NCBI GenBank assembly: GCA_964016985.1
Contig: OZ024827.1
Coordinates: 77,950,335-78,014,334, forward strand
Length of the DNA: 64,000 nt
From: Anodontia alba
Lineage: Eukaryota; Mollusca; Bivalvia; Lucinida; Lucinidae
Direction: 5' to 3'
Part shown: one piece after another, positions 55,311 to 64,000 of the stretch
Layout of the letters: every line of letters begins with the position of its first letter
How positions within the stretch are numbered: the first letter of the stretch is position 1
Program-made: the position numbers and the translations under genes
Notes under the pieces: generated by a model
Told to the model about the DNA's origin: nothing
The model's database searches: none
What the model saw: only the letters and a program-made list of their open reading frames with translations

Positions 55311-55794
55311 CGCAGAATAGTTTTATCAGTAAAAAATAACATATTAATGTAAAGGATTTCGTTTGATCTTATCCAAACACTCATAATTACTTTGTGACAG
55401 GTTCAAACCATGAGCTTCAGATGACGTAACGGGAGTTTTACTGTATCCAGCAAAAGTATAAATGAAATAAAAATTAAACGTTTGCCTCAAAGAAAAAAAA
55501 ACAAAAAAACAAAAAACACACACACACATTACCTATAGAAAATTGGAGTCTCGGTGTTATTGAGATACTTCATAAACAGTAATGAAGTTTGCAACACTGC
55601 TTTCACCCTCTAGCGTATACATCAGCAGAACTCCATTTTCAAAGATACCACTTGGTTCAATGATCCCAAAAATGTAATCTGCACTAGAAAAGGCCACAAT
55701 TACGAATTGCGATCTTCCCATGGCACCAAAAGAAAACTAAATAAGAAGAAAACTGACAAAACAAAGCAACATATTTATAATAACCGACATACGA

Positions 55795-56440
55795 ACAACT
55801 ACAAAAGTTCTGAGAGTACCACAATCACAAGCCGCAGCCCTTTCCAGACACCAAGACGAAGATGAAAGCGACAAAACCAAACAAGCGCAAATCCAACAAA
55901 CGTACGAAAAGCACTAAAATTAGCTCTCTCTCTTCCCAAAAACGAGGTAATCGCAATGCAAAAAGGACTAAAACACAAGAACAAAATAACACGAGGCAAG
56001 ACATTCGCCCCGTAGAATAAACCACAAAGCAACGAAGAGTAAGACTAGCTCCAGGACCACCGCCTTAGAACAGTCAATCGAATAAACCACCGGGGGTTTT
56101 AAAGCACCTTGACAGCTCACTATCTTCACCCTGGGTCCCGTGTCACTCTTAATCACAACTAGTAAAACAGAAAGCAAAATAGGCAGCTGTTGAAGGTGAC
56201 CAAAATACTAGCATTAGTTAAACAGAAAACAAATTAGTTAAACAGAAAACAAAGTGGGCAGCTATTGAAGACGGTTAACACAGTGCTAGCATCGCAACAC
56301 ATATCGAAAAAAAACAACAAAAAAAACAAACAAACAAACAAACAAACAAAAAACAGAAAGCACAAAGCTACAAAGAGCTACAAGAGTAAGAACAACACCA
56401 GGACCACCGCCTTAGAACAGTCAGCAGAATAAACTACCGC
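55795..56440. repeat. Family G repeat, long copy
   Basis: Same block order as 51438-52145, including ACCACCGCCTTAGAACAGTC twice and GCTAGCATCGCAACACATAT. A short TTAGTTAAACAGAAAACAAA unit is tandemly duplicated near 56215-56255. Confidence 0.65.
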
Positions 56441-56582
56441 GAACTAGCCACAGACGGAAGAAAATCAAATCAACCAGCTCCTAGAATGTCAGAGGAAGAG
56501 TAGACAAACCAAGACAAAGAGTACAAAAGCCATAAACCGATCAAAAGCAAAGGAACCTGCTCCCTCGTCCCAACCAAGAATA

Positions 56583-56900
56583 CAGTTGACTCTTGTTATC
56601 TCGTAGTACAAAGGGAATTTCTGAAATACTTCGAGATTTCCGTACCTCGACATATCAGATTTGCAGAACTGAGGAAAAAATAAATCGAACAACCACATTT
56701 CACAAATGAATTTGACTCCTGAAGTTAGATATATTTTTAAAATATTGCGGAAAAGAGGAGAAATTGCTCCTTAGCAGCATTTTCTCCTCTTTTCCACAAT
56801 ATTTGTCACTTGTTGTTAGATTTTCATATTTTAACAAGGACCAGACTTCCACTTCGAGATAAGGGTTATTCGAGATAAGCGAAGTCGAGATAACTTAGTT
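56583..56900 (+). mobile_element. pogo-like MITE (family I), right end truncated
   Basis: Starts CAGTTGACTCTTGTTATCTC after TA. The body matches 17898-18238, including inverted ATTGCTCCTTAGCAGC. The right end stops after GAGATAACTTAG. Confidence 0.7.
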
Positions 56901-57039
56901 TTTCCTAACAATAGATAAAAAAAATGTACGCGGTAGCCTACTAAATTGCAATGGTCAAAAGTTTGAATAGTGTTTTCTGTCTTTTTGTTATTTTGTGTCC
57001 TTTTTTATAAAGAAACTTTTTATATGTTTTATTTACTTC

Positions 57040-57290
57040 ACTGTCGCTGATGTCAATTGCGATGTGGCGGCCGTTAAACACCTCCCCGTACTTCACAATA
57101 GTGAAGATAATATTTTTTCCTTTGAGATTATTCTGGTTACTTTGAAAATTGAATACGCTTAAACTGGGCTGGGGGCATATGTAGCTTCGCAAATTATAAT
57201 GCTGCATATGAAGAGACTTGATGGAACCGAGTCTCTGATTTTCATTCTTTTGTGTGTTTCCAGAGGCAAATTTTTAGATTATTTATTTCA
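57040..57290. repeat. Family F repeat
   Basis: GATGTGGCGGCCGTTAAACA, CTCCCCGTACTTCACAATAG and GCATATGAAGAGACTTGATGG match 20290-20480. Confidence 0.65.
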
Positions 57291-57549
57291 CCTTTTATAT
57301 TGTTTAATTACTGCAAAGTAAAATAAATGAACTCGGGAACTGATACAATCAGCTCCACATCAAGCTCTCAACAAGAAAAACAAGACAAATATAATTAAAC
57401 AGCCGCAAGAAAAATAGATGGTAAGCAGAGTGAACAACCTTTTAACCAAAAGATGACAACTCTGTTCCCACAACTTAACAGAATAGATTTTTAATTTACA
57501 TAATTGTTAAAAATAAAACATGTGTAAGTGAAACACTACAGAACATTTA

Positions 57550-57551
57550 AC

Positions 57552-57580
<29 letters not shown>
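57550..57580. repeat. Poly(A) tract
   Basis: About 31 A residues; a (GT)n stretch follows at 57634-57650. Confidence 0.95.
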
Positions 57581-57582
<2 letters not shown>

Positions 57583-57754
57583 TCACAATTAAAGTATCGC
57601 CTAGGAATGGTCAATAATAAATTACGCGAGCGTGTGTGTGTGTGCGTGTGTTATCCCATCCCTCGACTTCAGCTTCCATGGTGCTATATATAAGTTTGGT
57701 CCGCGTGGAGGTATTCTAACTCTTCCATGTATCATTACATTATATATATATATA

Positions 57755-58406
57755 CTGAAAGGAAAAAGAAACGCAGGGTAAATTTTATTCTTAAATTCTC
57801 TATGTTAACTCTATGACCGCAGTAAGGTATAGGGATGAGATCTTGCGTCCTGTTGCAGTCCCGCTTATGCAACAACGTAATCTGATTCTGCAGCAGGACA
57901 ATGCCTGACCACATGTTGCCCGAGTTTGTCAGGATTTCCTGGCAAACAATAACATCGCACCACTAGCATGGCCACCGTACAGTCCAGATTTGACCCCAAT
58001 AGAGCACATGTGGGATGAGCTGGACAGAAGGGTTAGGAAGCGCCGAAATCCCCCCGCAACTCTCGCACAACTAAGGAATGCGTTGATCGATGAATGGAAT
58101 AACATCCCGATGCGAACTGTCAATGCTTTGGTTAACTCTATCCAAAGCAGAATTAGGGCAGCAACGGCAGCAAGAGGCGGGCACACCCGATATTGATTTT
58201 CAGTTTGGTTTTGATTTCAAGATTTGGGGGGTAGCTACCAATGAACTTCAATAACTCGAGACTTGTTGATCACAAACCAATGAAATTTGGAACTTTTGTT
58301 CCATACATGTACCGTTTTGTAATCATAGTAAAATATTTAACAAACTTTTTCAAACTTGAATGAAATTTAGGAATAAAATTTACCCTGCGTTTCTTTTTCC
58401 TTTCAG
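57755..58406 (+). mobile_element. Internally deleted Tc1-like element
   Basis: Terminal inverted repeats CTGAAAGGAAAAAGAAACGC and its inverse GCGTTTCTTTTTCCTTTCAG, extended to GGGTAAATTTTATTC. Both ends sit in a (TA)n tract, consistent with TA insertion. Total 652 bp against roughly 1.6 kb for a full element; the 5' half of the transposase gene is missing. Confidence 0.9.
57816..58196 (+). pseudogene. Tc1-like transposase C-terminal fragment
   Basis: Frame remnants give YRDEILRPVAVPLMQQ, then LQQDNA (second catalytic Asp) directly followed by TGA where a CGA arginine is expected, then PHVARV. The frame then runs SPDLTPIEHMWDELDRRVR to a GGHTRY end at 58196. One nonsense change plus deletion of the DNA-binding and first-Asp regions make it inactive. 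Confidence 0.85.
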
Positions 58407-58409
58407 TAT

Positions 58410-58860
58410 ATATATATACAGCCCATTGTGCTACTTACTGCATCGTGTAATACTTATCAGGTCCGAAGTAAATGTGCCTGTCAAAATACTCTTAGATATT
58501 AAGATCGTCCATGACCAGCCGTTAGATATTATCATTAGGATATCTTAAACTGCTGATAAACTAGTAATGAAAAAAGAAAGTGTGTGGTCAAGCAAGGATA
58601 ACTTTATAAACATTTAAATAATCATATGTTAAATAACCAATTGAAACTGGGAGGGGAAGCCGGCGTATGGGAGTTTGTAGTCTTTCATTATTCCTTCTGA
58701 ATGGATTCAATTAAGCTGGTTGTGTTATTTTCTATATTTTATCATCTGTATTCCAGAGGATTAATTTGTAACGTGCCATTAAACTTCCTGCAAATATCTC
58801 ATCGCTGCTTCTTGCAGTTCTTATTTTATTCCTGGGTAGGTGGTTTCTTACTTGACCTTT
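58410..58860. other. Unassigned sequence
   Basis: The 74-residue hydrophobic frame at 58701-58925 overlaps a family G-like end (GATTGCGGCATATCCTG) and is not supported as a gene. Confidence 0.35.
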
Positions 58861-58967
58861 GTTTTGTCATTGTTTCTTGCTCATCTCTTCTTCTGTTGGT
58901 GTGTCGGAAAAGCTGTGCATTGTGATTGCGGCATATCCTGTGTATATTCACTTATATTTTTGTTTAT

Positions 58968-59160
58968 GTACTAAAGGAGCTAGGGCATGACAAAACATGC
59001 AAAATGGCATGTGCGCCCAGCGAAGACTCAGATCATCCTGGGCATCAGCCCAGTCTGATCAGAGACTTCACTGTCCGCATGAACAAAGCAATCGTCCATA
59101 GCTAACCATTAATCGGACGGCGAAGACTCTGATCAGACTGGGCACATAAAAACGCTATGA
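58968..59160. mobile_element. MITE-B/C-like copy
   Basis: AGGGCATGACAAAACATGC start, ATGTGCGCCCAGCGAAGACTC, hairpin CATCAGCCCAGTCTGATCAG and a second GACTCTGATCAGACTGGGC part. Confidence 0.6.
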
Positions 59161-59750
59161 TGAAACGAAAGTGGATATGACAGCAAAACAGAACCATTAG
59201 TAAAAGTACAATGAACACCACCACAGACGAATGAAGTCAGGAATAAACTGTCTAGATTCAGATGTCATTGAGTCTGCGGCCCGCCCTACTTAATTCAATT
59301 AAAGGTAGCAGCAAACTTTCTAACCGTTTTCAGTAAACCATTAATCATCACAAAACCTGTCGCAGAACATCGAATTTATTTCTTTAAAGGACGTAAACGA
59401 TGTTTTTGTGTTGTTCAGAAATATCAGCCGTACCAGATAATGTTCTATCTTGTCAAAAGTATGACAAAACATAATTTTTAACGTTTCGACTTCACGTCTT
59501 CTTTAGAATTAGACTCCATTTTGAGAAAAAAAATAGAAATGTCAAGATGACACGGATGCCCCCACCCAGGGCCATCCTTATCCACACGCAGAAACTTTGC
59601 AAAAATATAGCCATCAGAAGAGATGGCATATCCCCAGACCGCACCTCTTTCAATCTAGGGCATCAGAGATGTAATTTTATCAAGGGATACACTTGTTTAA
59701 CCATGCAGTGGGTGATAACTCCAGAACTGTGAATCAAACATAGAACTCCA
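59161..59750. other. Unassigned sequence
   Basis: No supported gene or repeat. Confidence 0.4.
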
Positions 59751-59754
59751 AAAC

Positions 59755-60110
59755 GATAAGTTGTGGAAACTGGATTTTGTGTTTTTCAACAAAGGAACTG
59801 AAAATAATGAGAAAAATAAGGTCTGTTGCCTGCGAAGATTATAACTCTCAAACTGTAAAAAAAGGTAAGAGAAAATTCAAGGAAGTGCCGTCATAGAAAC
59901 TGGATTTTGCGTTCGATAGTAAGTGATTTTCAACAAAGAATCCAAAAATAATGAGAAATATAAGGTCTTTTGCCTGCAAGGCCTGTAACTCTTCAACCGT
60001 TAAACTGAGAAACTCAATTTTGTGTTTGCTAGTAAGTGATTTTCAGCAAAGAATCCAAATATAATGAGAAATATAAAGCCTGCTGCATGCATTGCTGATA
60101 AATCTGCACC
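59755..60110 (+). repeat. Tandem ~120 bp units, first array of a pearl-like element
   Basis: Three units share AACTGGATTTTGTGTTT, TTTTCAACAAAGAATCCAAA, ATAATGAGAAATATAAGG and GCCTGCAAGGCCTGTAACTC. Confidence 0.7.
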
Positions 60111-60114
60111 CGCA

Positions 60115-61430
60115 GTATAAGTAAGGGTGATAACTCCAACACTCTGTAGGTCAGAGTTGTCCTTACATATTGTGACACACCTAGTTTATGTTCTTAGCAT
60201 CTCTACTAACTATCATTAAAATGTCTCCACTGGTTAAAGAGTTATGGCCTGCACAAGATTTTACCATCAGGGGAGATAATTGAAAATAAATGGAGTAACG
60301 AGTAACCCATAATTACAAATTTTAAACGCAACTCTACTTCTTAATGTTCTAAGCATCCCTATTAATTATCACCAAAAATCTCATCTTGTAGAGAAGTTAT
60401 GACTGTCAGCAAATTTAACAACTATGGGGGATAACTCAAAAATGGAGTCAGACTTGTCCTCTGTGTACATGGCATGCCTACTCAATTCCTCTACAATTTG
60501 ATGAAGTATCATAAAAATATCTTAAAGGGTTTAAGAGATATGGCCTGCACAAGATTTAACAACTATGGGAGATAACTCCAGAACTGAGTCAGTTAGAGTT
60601 GTTGTTCTTGTATATGACACACCTACTCAATGTCCTCTACAACTTGATCAAGTATCATGATAATATCTCAAAGTGTTATTGAGTTATGGCATGCACAAGA
60701 TTTCATAACTATGGGAGATAACTCCAGAATGCAATCAGTTAGAGTTGTCATTCTTGTACGCGACACCCCTACTAAATGTCCTCTACCTATTGGTGAAGTA
60801 TAAGGAAAATAACTTATAGGGTTTTAGTGTTATGGGCCGCACAAGATCTAACAACTATGGGAAATAACTCCCAAAACGGAGTCAGCTAGAGTTGTTATTT
60901 TTGTATGTTACACACCTACTTAATGTCCTCTACAACTTCATCAAGTATCATGAAAATATCTAAAAGGGTTATTGTGTTATGGCCTGCACAAGATTTTATA
61001 AGTATGGCAGATAACTTAAGAACGCAGCCAGTTAGAGTTGTATTTCTTGTACGCGACACGCATACTCAATGTCCTCTACCTAACGGTGAAGTATCATGAA
61101 AATACCTAAAAGAGTTTTAGAGTTATGGGCCTCTACAGACTGGTGAAGTATAATGAAAATATCTTAAAGAGTTTCAGAGTTATGGTTCGCACAAAATTTT
61201 ACAGTTTTGGGAGACTATGGGAGATAACTCTTGATGTCGATTAGAGTTGTCATTCTTGCACGCGACACTCCTACCCAATGCCCTCTACAACCTGACAAAG
61301 TTTCATGAAAATAGCTCAAAGGGTATAGGAGTTATGGGCAAGGTTTCGTCTACAGACTGACGGACAGACGGACGCCAGGGCGATCGCTATATCCCCCGAA
61401 CCTATCGGTCGGTGGATAAAAATTAAGTTG
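60115..61430 (+). mobile_element. pearl-like element, ~125 bp core units with 3' ACGG and hairpin
   Basis: About nine units share GGGAGATAACTCCAGAA, GTTAGAGTTGTCATTCTTGT, CGACACCCCTACT, AATGTCCTCTAC, AAGTATCATGAAAATATCT and TTATGGCCTGCACAAGATTT. The 3' end has GACGGACAGACGGACG (61360-61375), then a hairpin TATCCCCCGAACC...GGTCGGTGGATA (61389-61417) and TAAAAATT. Read together with 59755-60110 this is one element carrying two different tandem arrays. Confidence 0.7.
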
Positions 61431-61439
61431 AAACAATGT

Positions 61440-62570
61440 ATTCCCTGAGGAACACAAGGTATGTGTCATTGAATACATATTATCATAATGAAAAATAATA
61501 TATATGGTTTAGGGGTGGGGATCTGAATAGTTTATGAGATATTTGGCATTTGATGAAATGAAAGGGGCAGGGCAGGATGGGGCATGATCCCAGGGGTCGC
61601 AAGGTATGTGACATTGAATGCGTCTCATCATAAGGAACAACAATACATAGGTTTAGGGGTTGGGATCTGAACAGTTGCCGAGATATTACATATTTAATAC
61701 TTTTACATTTTCTTTGGCCCCACCCAGTAGCCCCACCCCAAGCCAGAATCAGTGGCCTAAAACTTGCCCTTTCATCAACAACTGAACAGCTTTCCTCTGT
61801 GTAATTATTGTGTTAAATTATAACTCTTCAGCCTCAACAATGATACCATAGTGATATTTTAGTCACATTTTTGTATGTTTTCATGGTGACCTGTTATATA
61901 TTTTGACCCCTAGCCCCGCCCACGGGCATGACCCTGAGACAATGTGCCATGCATTGAAAGGTCTTGCTCTAGGTAAGTATCATACCAAGTTTCAACTTTT
62001 TAGCCCAAAAGGTATGAAAGTTATAAGCTGCAAGAGAAACGCGGACGTAAAATTGTACCTAACCTTGCAGGTAAATTTGCAGGTAAACTTGAACCTGTCT
62101 TTGGCCCCACCCAGTAGCCCTATCCCCATCCAGAATCAGTGGCCTAAACCTTGCCTTTCTATCAACAACTAAACAGCTTTCCTCTGTGTAATTTTGTGCT
62201 AAATTTTAACTCTTCAGCCCCCCCCGAATGATACTATAGTGATATTTTTAGTCACATTTGTGTATGTTTTCTTGGTGACCTGTTATATATTTTGACCCCT
62301 AGCCCCGCCCAGGGGCATGACCCTGGGGCAGTGGTACCATGCATTGAGAAGTCTTGCTCTAGGTAAGTATCATACCAATTTCAACTTTCTAGTCCAAAAG
62401 ATATGAAAGTTATAAGCTGCAAGAGAAACGCGGACGTAGACTTGCAGGTAAACTTGAACCTGGTTACGAACATGACATACGCACATACGCACGTACGGAC
62501 GTACGAACGTAACATCGCGATGAACGCTATATGCCCCACTCCTGCCTTCGGTAAGTGGGGGGCATAAAAA
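61440..62570 (+). mobile_element. pearl-like element, two-part core, terminal hairpin
   Basis: Units of ~145 bp (GTTTAGGGGTGGGGATCTGA at 61507 and 61650) are followed by ~385 bp units (TTGACCCCTAGCCCCGCCC at about 61901 and 62290; GGCCCCACCCAGTAGCCC at 61713 and 62103). The end has ACGTACGGACGTACGAACG in place of a pure ACGG run, then ATGCCCCACTCC...GTGGGGGGCAT (62530-62566) and AAAAAC. Confidence 0.7.
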
Positions 62571-62581
62571 CAACAAAAACC

Positions 62582-62608
62582 AAAAAAAAAAAAAAAAAAA
62601 AAAAAAAA
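62582..62608. repeat. Poly(A) tract
   Basis: About 27 A residues directly after the pearl-like element. Confidence 0.95.
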
Positions 62609-62781
62609 CATGTAACGTCACGTCCGTTTGTGAAAACGTGACGCAACGCTAGGCGGAAAATGACATACGCAATGCTAATGCGATGCGCCTTTGTTGTTTG
62701 CAAAAGCATAAAGCAGGCTTTATGTGCCTGCTGGGATATTATTTTGCCTTCTTCACCATCCATATCTTCAGAAAATATTCA

Positions 62782-62968
62782 AGGTCAAGTTTTTCAAAGC
62801 ATCGTTAGCTTAAACGAGCTCGTTAGTAGCTGACGAGCTCGTGAGCTAGCACATGCAAAAGCTACTCACATTTTTGTAGCAAAATATAAGTGTAAATACC
62901 ACATTTGATAATGAAAAGTTTAACGATACGTTAACTAACGGCATCGTTAGTTTTGAACAATTGGGCCC
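62782..62968. mobile_element. MITE-H, copy 2
   Basis: GTTTTTCAAAGCATCGTTAGC on the left and GTTTTGAACAATTGGGCCC on the right, with GAGCTCGTTA palindromic sub-blocks. Shorter than copy 1 at 48625. Confidence 0.75.
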
Positions 62969-63290
62969 TAAAATTAAGAAATAAGTTGCCATAAAACTTG
63001 TTTTCCGACAGATCTCTTTGTAACGCTTTATTTCCAAGTCAAACGTTTATTTGGAAATCAATTTAGAAGTTTGTTTTACGAAGTTTATGATATCGATAGC
63101 CTTGCTAAAGAAATTAAGCAGTTTACAGTTTAACACAATTGTTAAAGTAATTAACGTTATTAGCTGATTGGCAAAACAATATGAATGAAAAAAATATTAC
63201 ATATATACTCGCCGCTATTTGTGCATTCTGTCTTGTGGCTTTTCTTTTGAAAAGACAAGTTGTGGTTGTGGTTGTGGCATTTCCTGGGTA
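62969..63290. other. Unassigned sequence
   Basis: Nothing recognised apart from a family G-like GTGGCATTTCCTGGGTA at 63274-63290. Confidence 0.4.
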
Positions 63291-63293
63291 GCT

Positions 63294-63402
63294 TCCCAGT
63301 CAGCATTCTACGTAAATCTATATCGGGCCGTTAACGGCCCGTCAGGGTAGCTGACGGGCCGATGACGGCCCGATGTAGATTTACGTAGGATGCTAGCTGG
63401 GT
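63294..63402. mobile_element. Palindromic MITE-D, copy 3
   Basis: CCCAGTCAGCATTCTACG to GGATGCTAGCTGGGT, nearly identical in sequence to copy 1 at 14811, so a recent amplification is likely. Confidence 0.85.
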
Positions 63403-63409
63403 TCACTTA

Positions 63410-63412
<3 letters not shown>

Positions 63413-63444
<32 letters not shown>
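63413..63444. repeat. Poly(T) tract
   Basis: Over 30 T residues. Confidence 0.95.
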
Positions 63445-63449
<5 letters not shown>

Positions 63450-63467
63450 CTATGACTTTCAATACGT

Positions 63468-63704
63468 GAGCCGCAATGTCAGAAAACGTACCTTCGGAAA
63501 TGCAGCTAGCGAAGACTCGAATCACCCTGCGTATTTGCGGAGTCTGATCAGAATCTTTGCTGAGCTAATTTTGGATAGTCAATGGTGCAAAGTCTGTCCG
63601 TGCGGACAACGAACACTCTTATCAGACCGTGCGGATGCGCAGACTACTGTAAGTCTTTATTGGTGCGCGCATGTTTGAAGGCATATTTTCTCACTTTGCT
63701 GCTC
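63468..63704. mobile_element. MITE-B, full copy
   Basis: GAGCCGCAATGTCAGAAAAC to TTTTCTCACTTTGCTGCTC, 237 bp. Two internal hairpin remnants: CACCCTGCGTATTTGCGGAG and GACCGTGCGGATGCGCAGAC. Confidence 0.8.
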
Positions 63705-63783
63705 ATATGATCTAAATATATTGTAACAAAGAACTGGTATTGAAAGGTACATATGCATGAAGACATATACGGAAGTAAAAAAG

Positions 63784-63877
63784 AAACGCAGGATAAACTT
63801 TTATGATGAATTGAAATAATGATGTAAGAGAAACGCAGGATAAACTTTTATGATGAATTGAAATAATGATGTAAGAG
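63784..63877. repeat. Two tandem 47 bp copies with Tc1-like terminal sequence
   Basis: AAACGCAGGATAAACTTTTA starts at 63784 and again at 63831, exact 47 bp period. AAAAAAGAAACGCAGGATAAA resembles the terminal repeat of the Tc1-like element at 57755 (AAAAAGAAACGCAGGGTAAA), so a related element may begin here and run out of the window. Confidence 0.7.
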
Positions 63878-64000
63878 ACATCTAAAATATTTTAATTGTT
63901 TTTTAAGCAACACTTTATTGAACAAGTGTCCAAACTTTCTGTAGTTTGTGACTAAACGTTCGTCAGTAATTGAAACGCATTGGAGAGTACTCCAATGACT

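Overview
This is a eukaryotic, intron-capable, AT-rich genomic window made almost entirely of transposable elements and simple repeats. I read it as bivalve-mollusc nuclear DNA. That is an inference from the mix of elements: elements with pearl-like architecture (tandem core, ACGG microsatellite, 3' hairpin), tRNA-derived SINEs, CR1/Jockey-like and L1/Tx1-like LINEs, Tc1 and pogo-like MITEs, and very abundant short palindromic MITEs. I cannot name the species. No rRNA, CRISPR, prokaryotic operon or viral gene is visible. The only candidate host coding sequence is a pair of phase-compatible exons near 51.0-51.4 kb that would encode the C-terminus of a single-pass membrane protein.

Layout. 0-2.3 kb: end of a MITE-A copy, a CT microsatellite, and three tandem ~330-360 bp units, one split by a pogo-like MITE with a TA duplication, then a free 100 bp hairpin module. 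3.1-7.8 kb: an L1/Tx1-like LINE (+) split by an antisense, 5'-truncated second LINE with a TTATC-repeat tail, then a tRNA-derived SINE. 8-12 kb: A-rich DNA, small palindromic MITEs and a ~160 bp tandem array. 12.1-13.9 kb: a MITE-A copy split by a head-to-head palindromic Tc1-like element. 14.7-18.2 kb: nested MITEs. 18.7-22.2 kb: a degraded LINE (-) with PHD finger, endonuclease and RT remnants, split by another repeat. 24.6-27.6 kb: CA/TA microsatellite and a well-preserved CR1/Jockey-like LINE (-). 27.6-34 kb: MITE-A and MITE-B copies, a pogo-like MITE and a large palindrome. 34.8-39.1 kb: two long copies of repeat E, one holding a 1.4 kb foldback element, the other holding a SINE with a perfect 13 bp target duplication. 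40-46.6 kb: more MITE-A copies and pearl-like arrays. 47-49.2 kb: a foldback element wrapping a pearl-like element, then a MITE and a SINE. 51-56.5 kb: the candidate host exons followed by clustered family-G repeats. 57.7-58.4 kb: a deleted Tc1-like element. 59.7-62.6 kb: two pearl-like arrays. 62.8-64 kb: small MITEs.

The most interesting structure is modularity. A ~100 bp perfect-hairpin module (CTTATTTC...GCCTCG/CGAGGC...GAAATAAG) sits inside unrelated MITE families and also stands alone. A second palindromic core (GATCAGCCTGCGCA) is shared by other MITEs and by a LINE 3' UTR. Several pearl-like elements share one 3'-terminal hairpin module but carry unrelated tandem cores. Several LINE reading-frame breaks are single-base changes in homopolymers, so some may be sequencing artefacts rather than decay.
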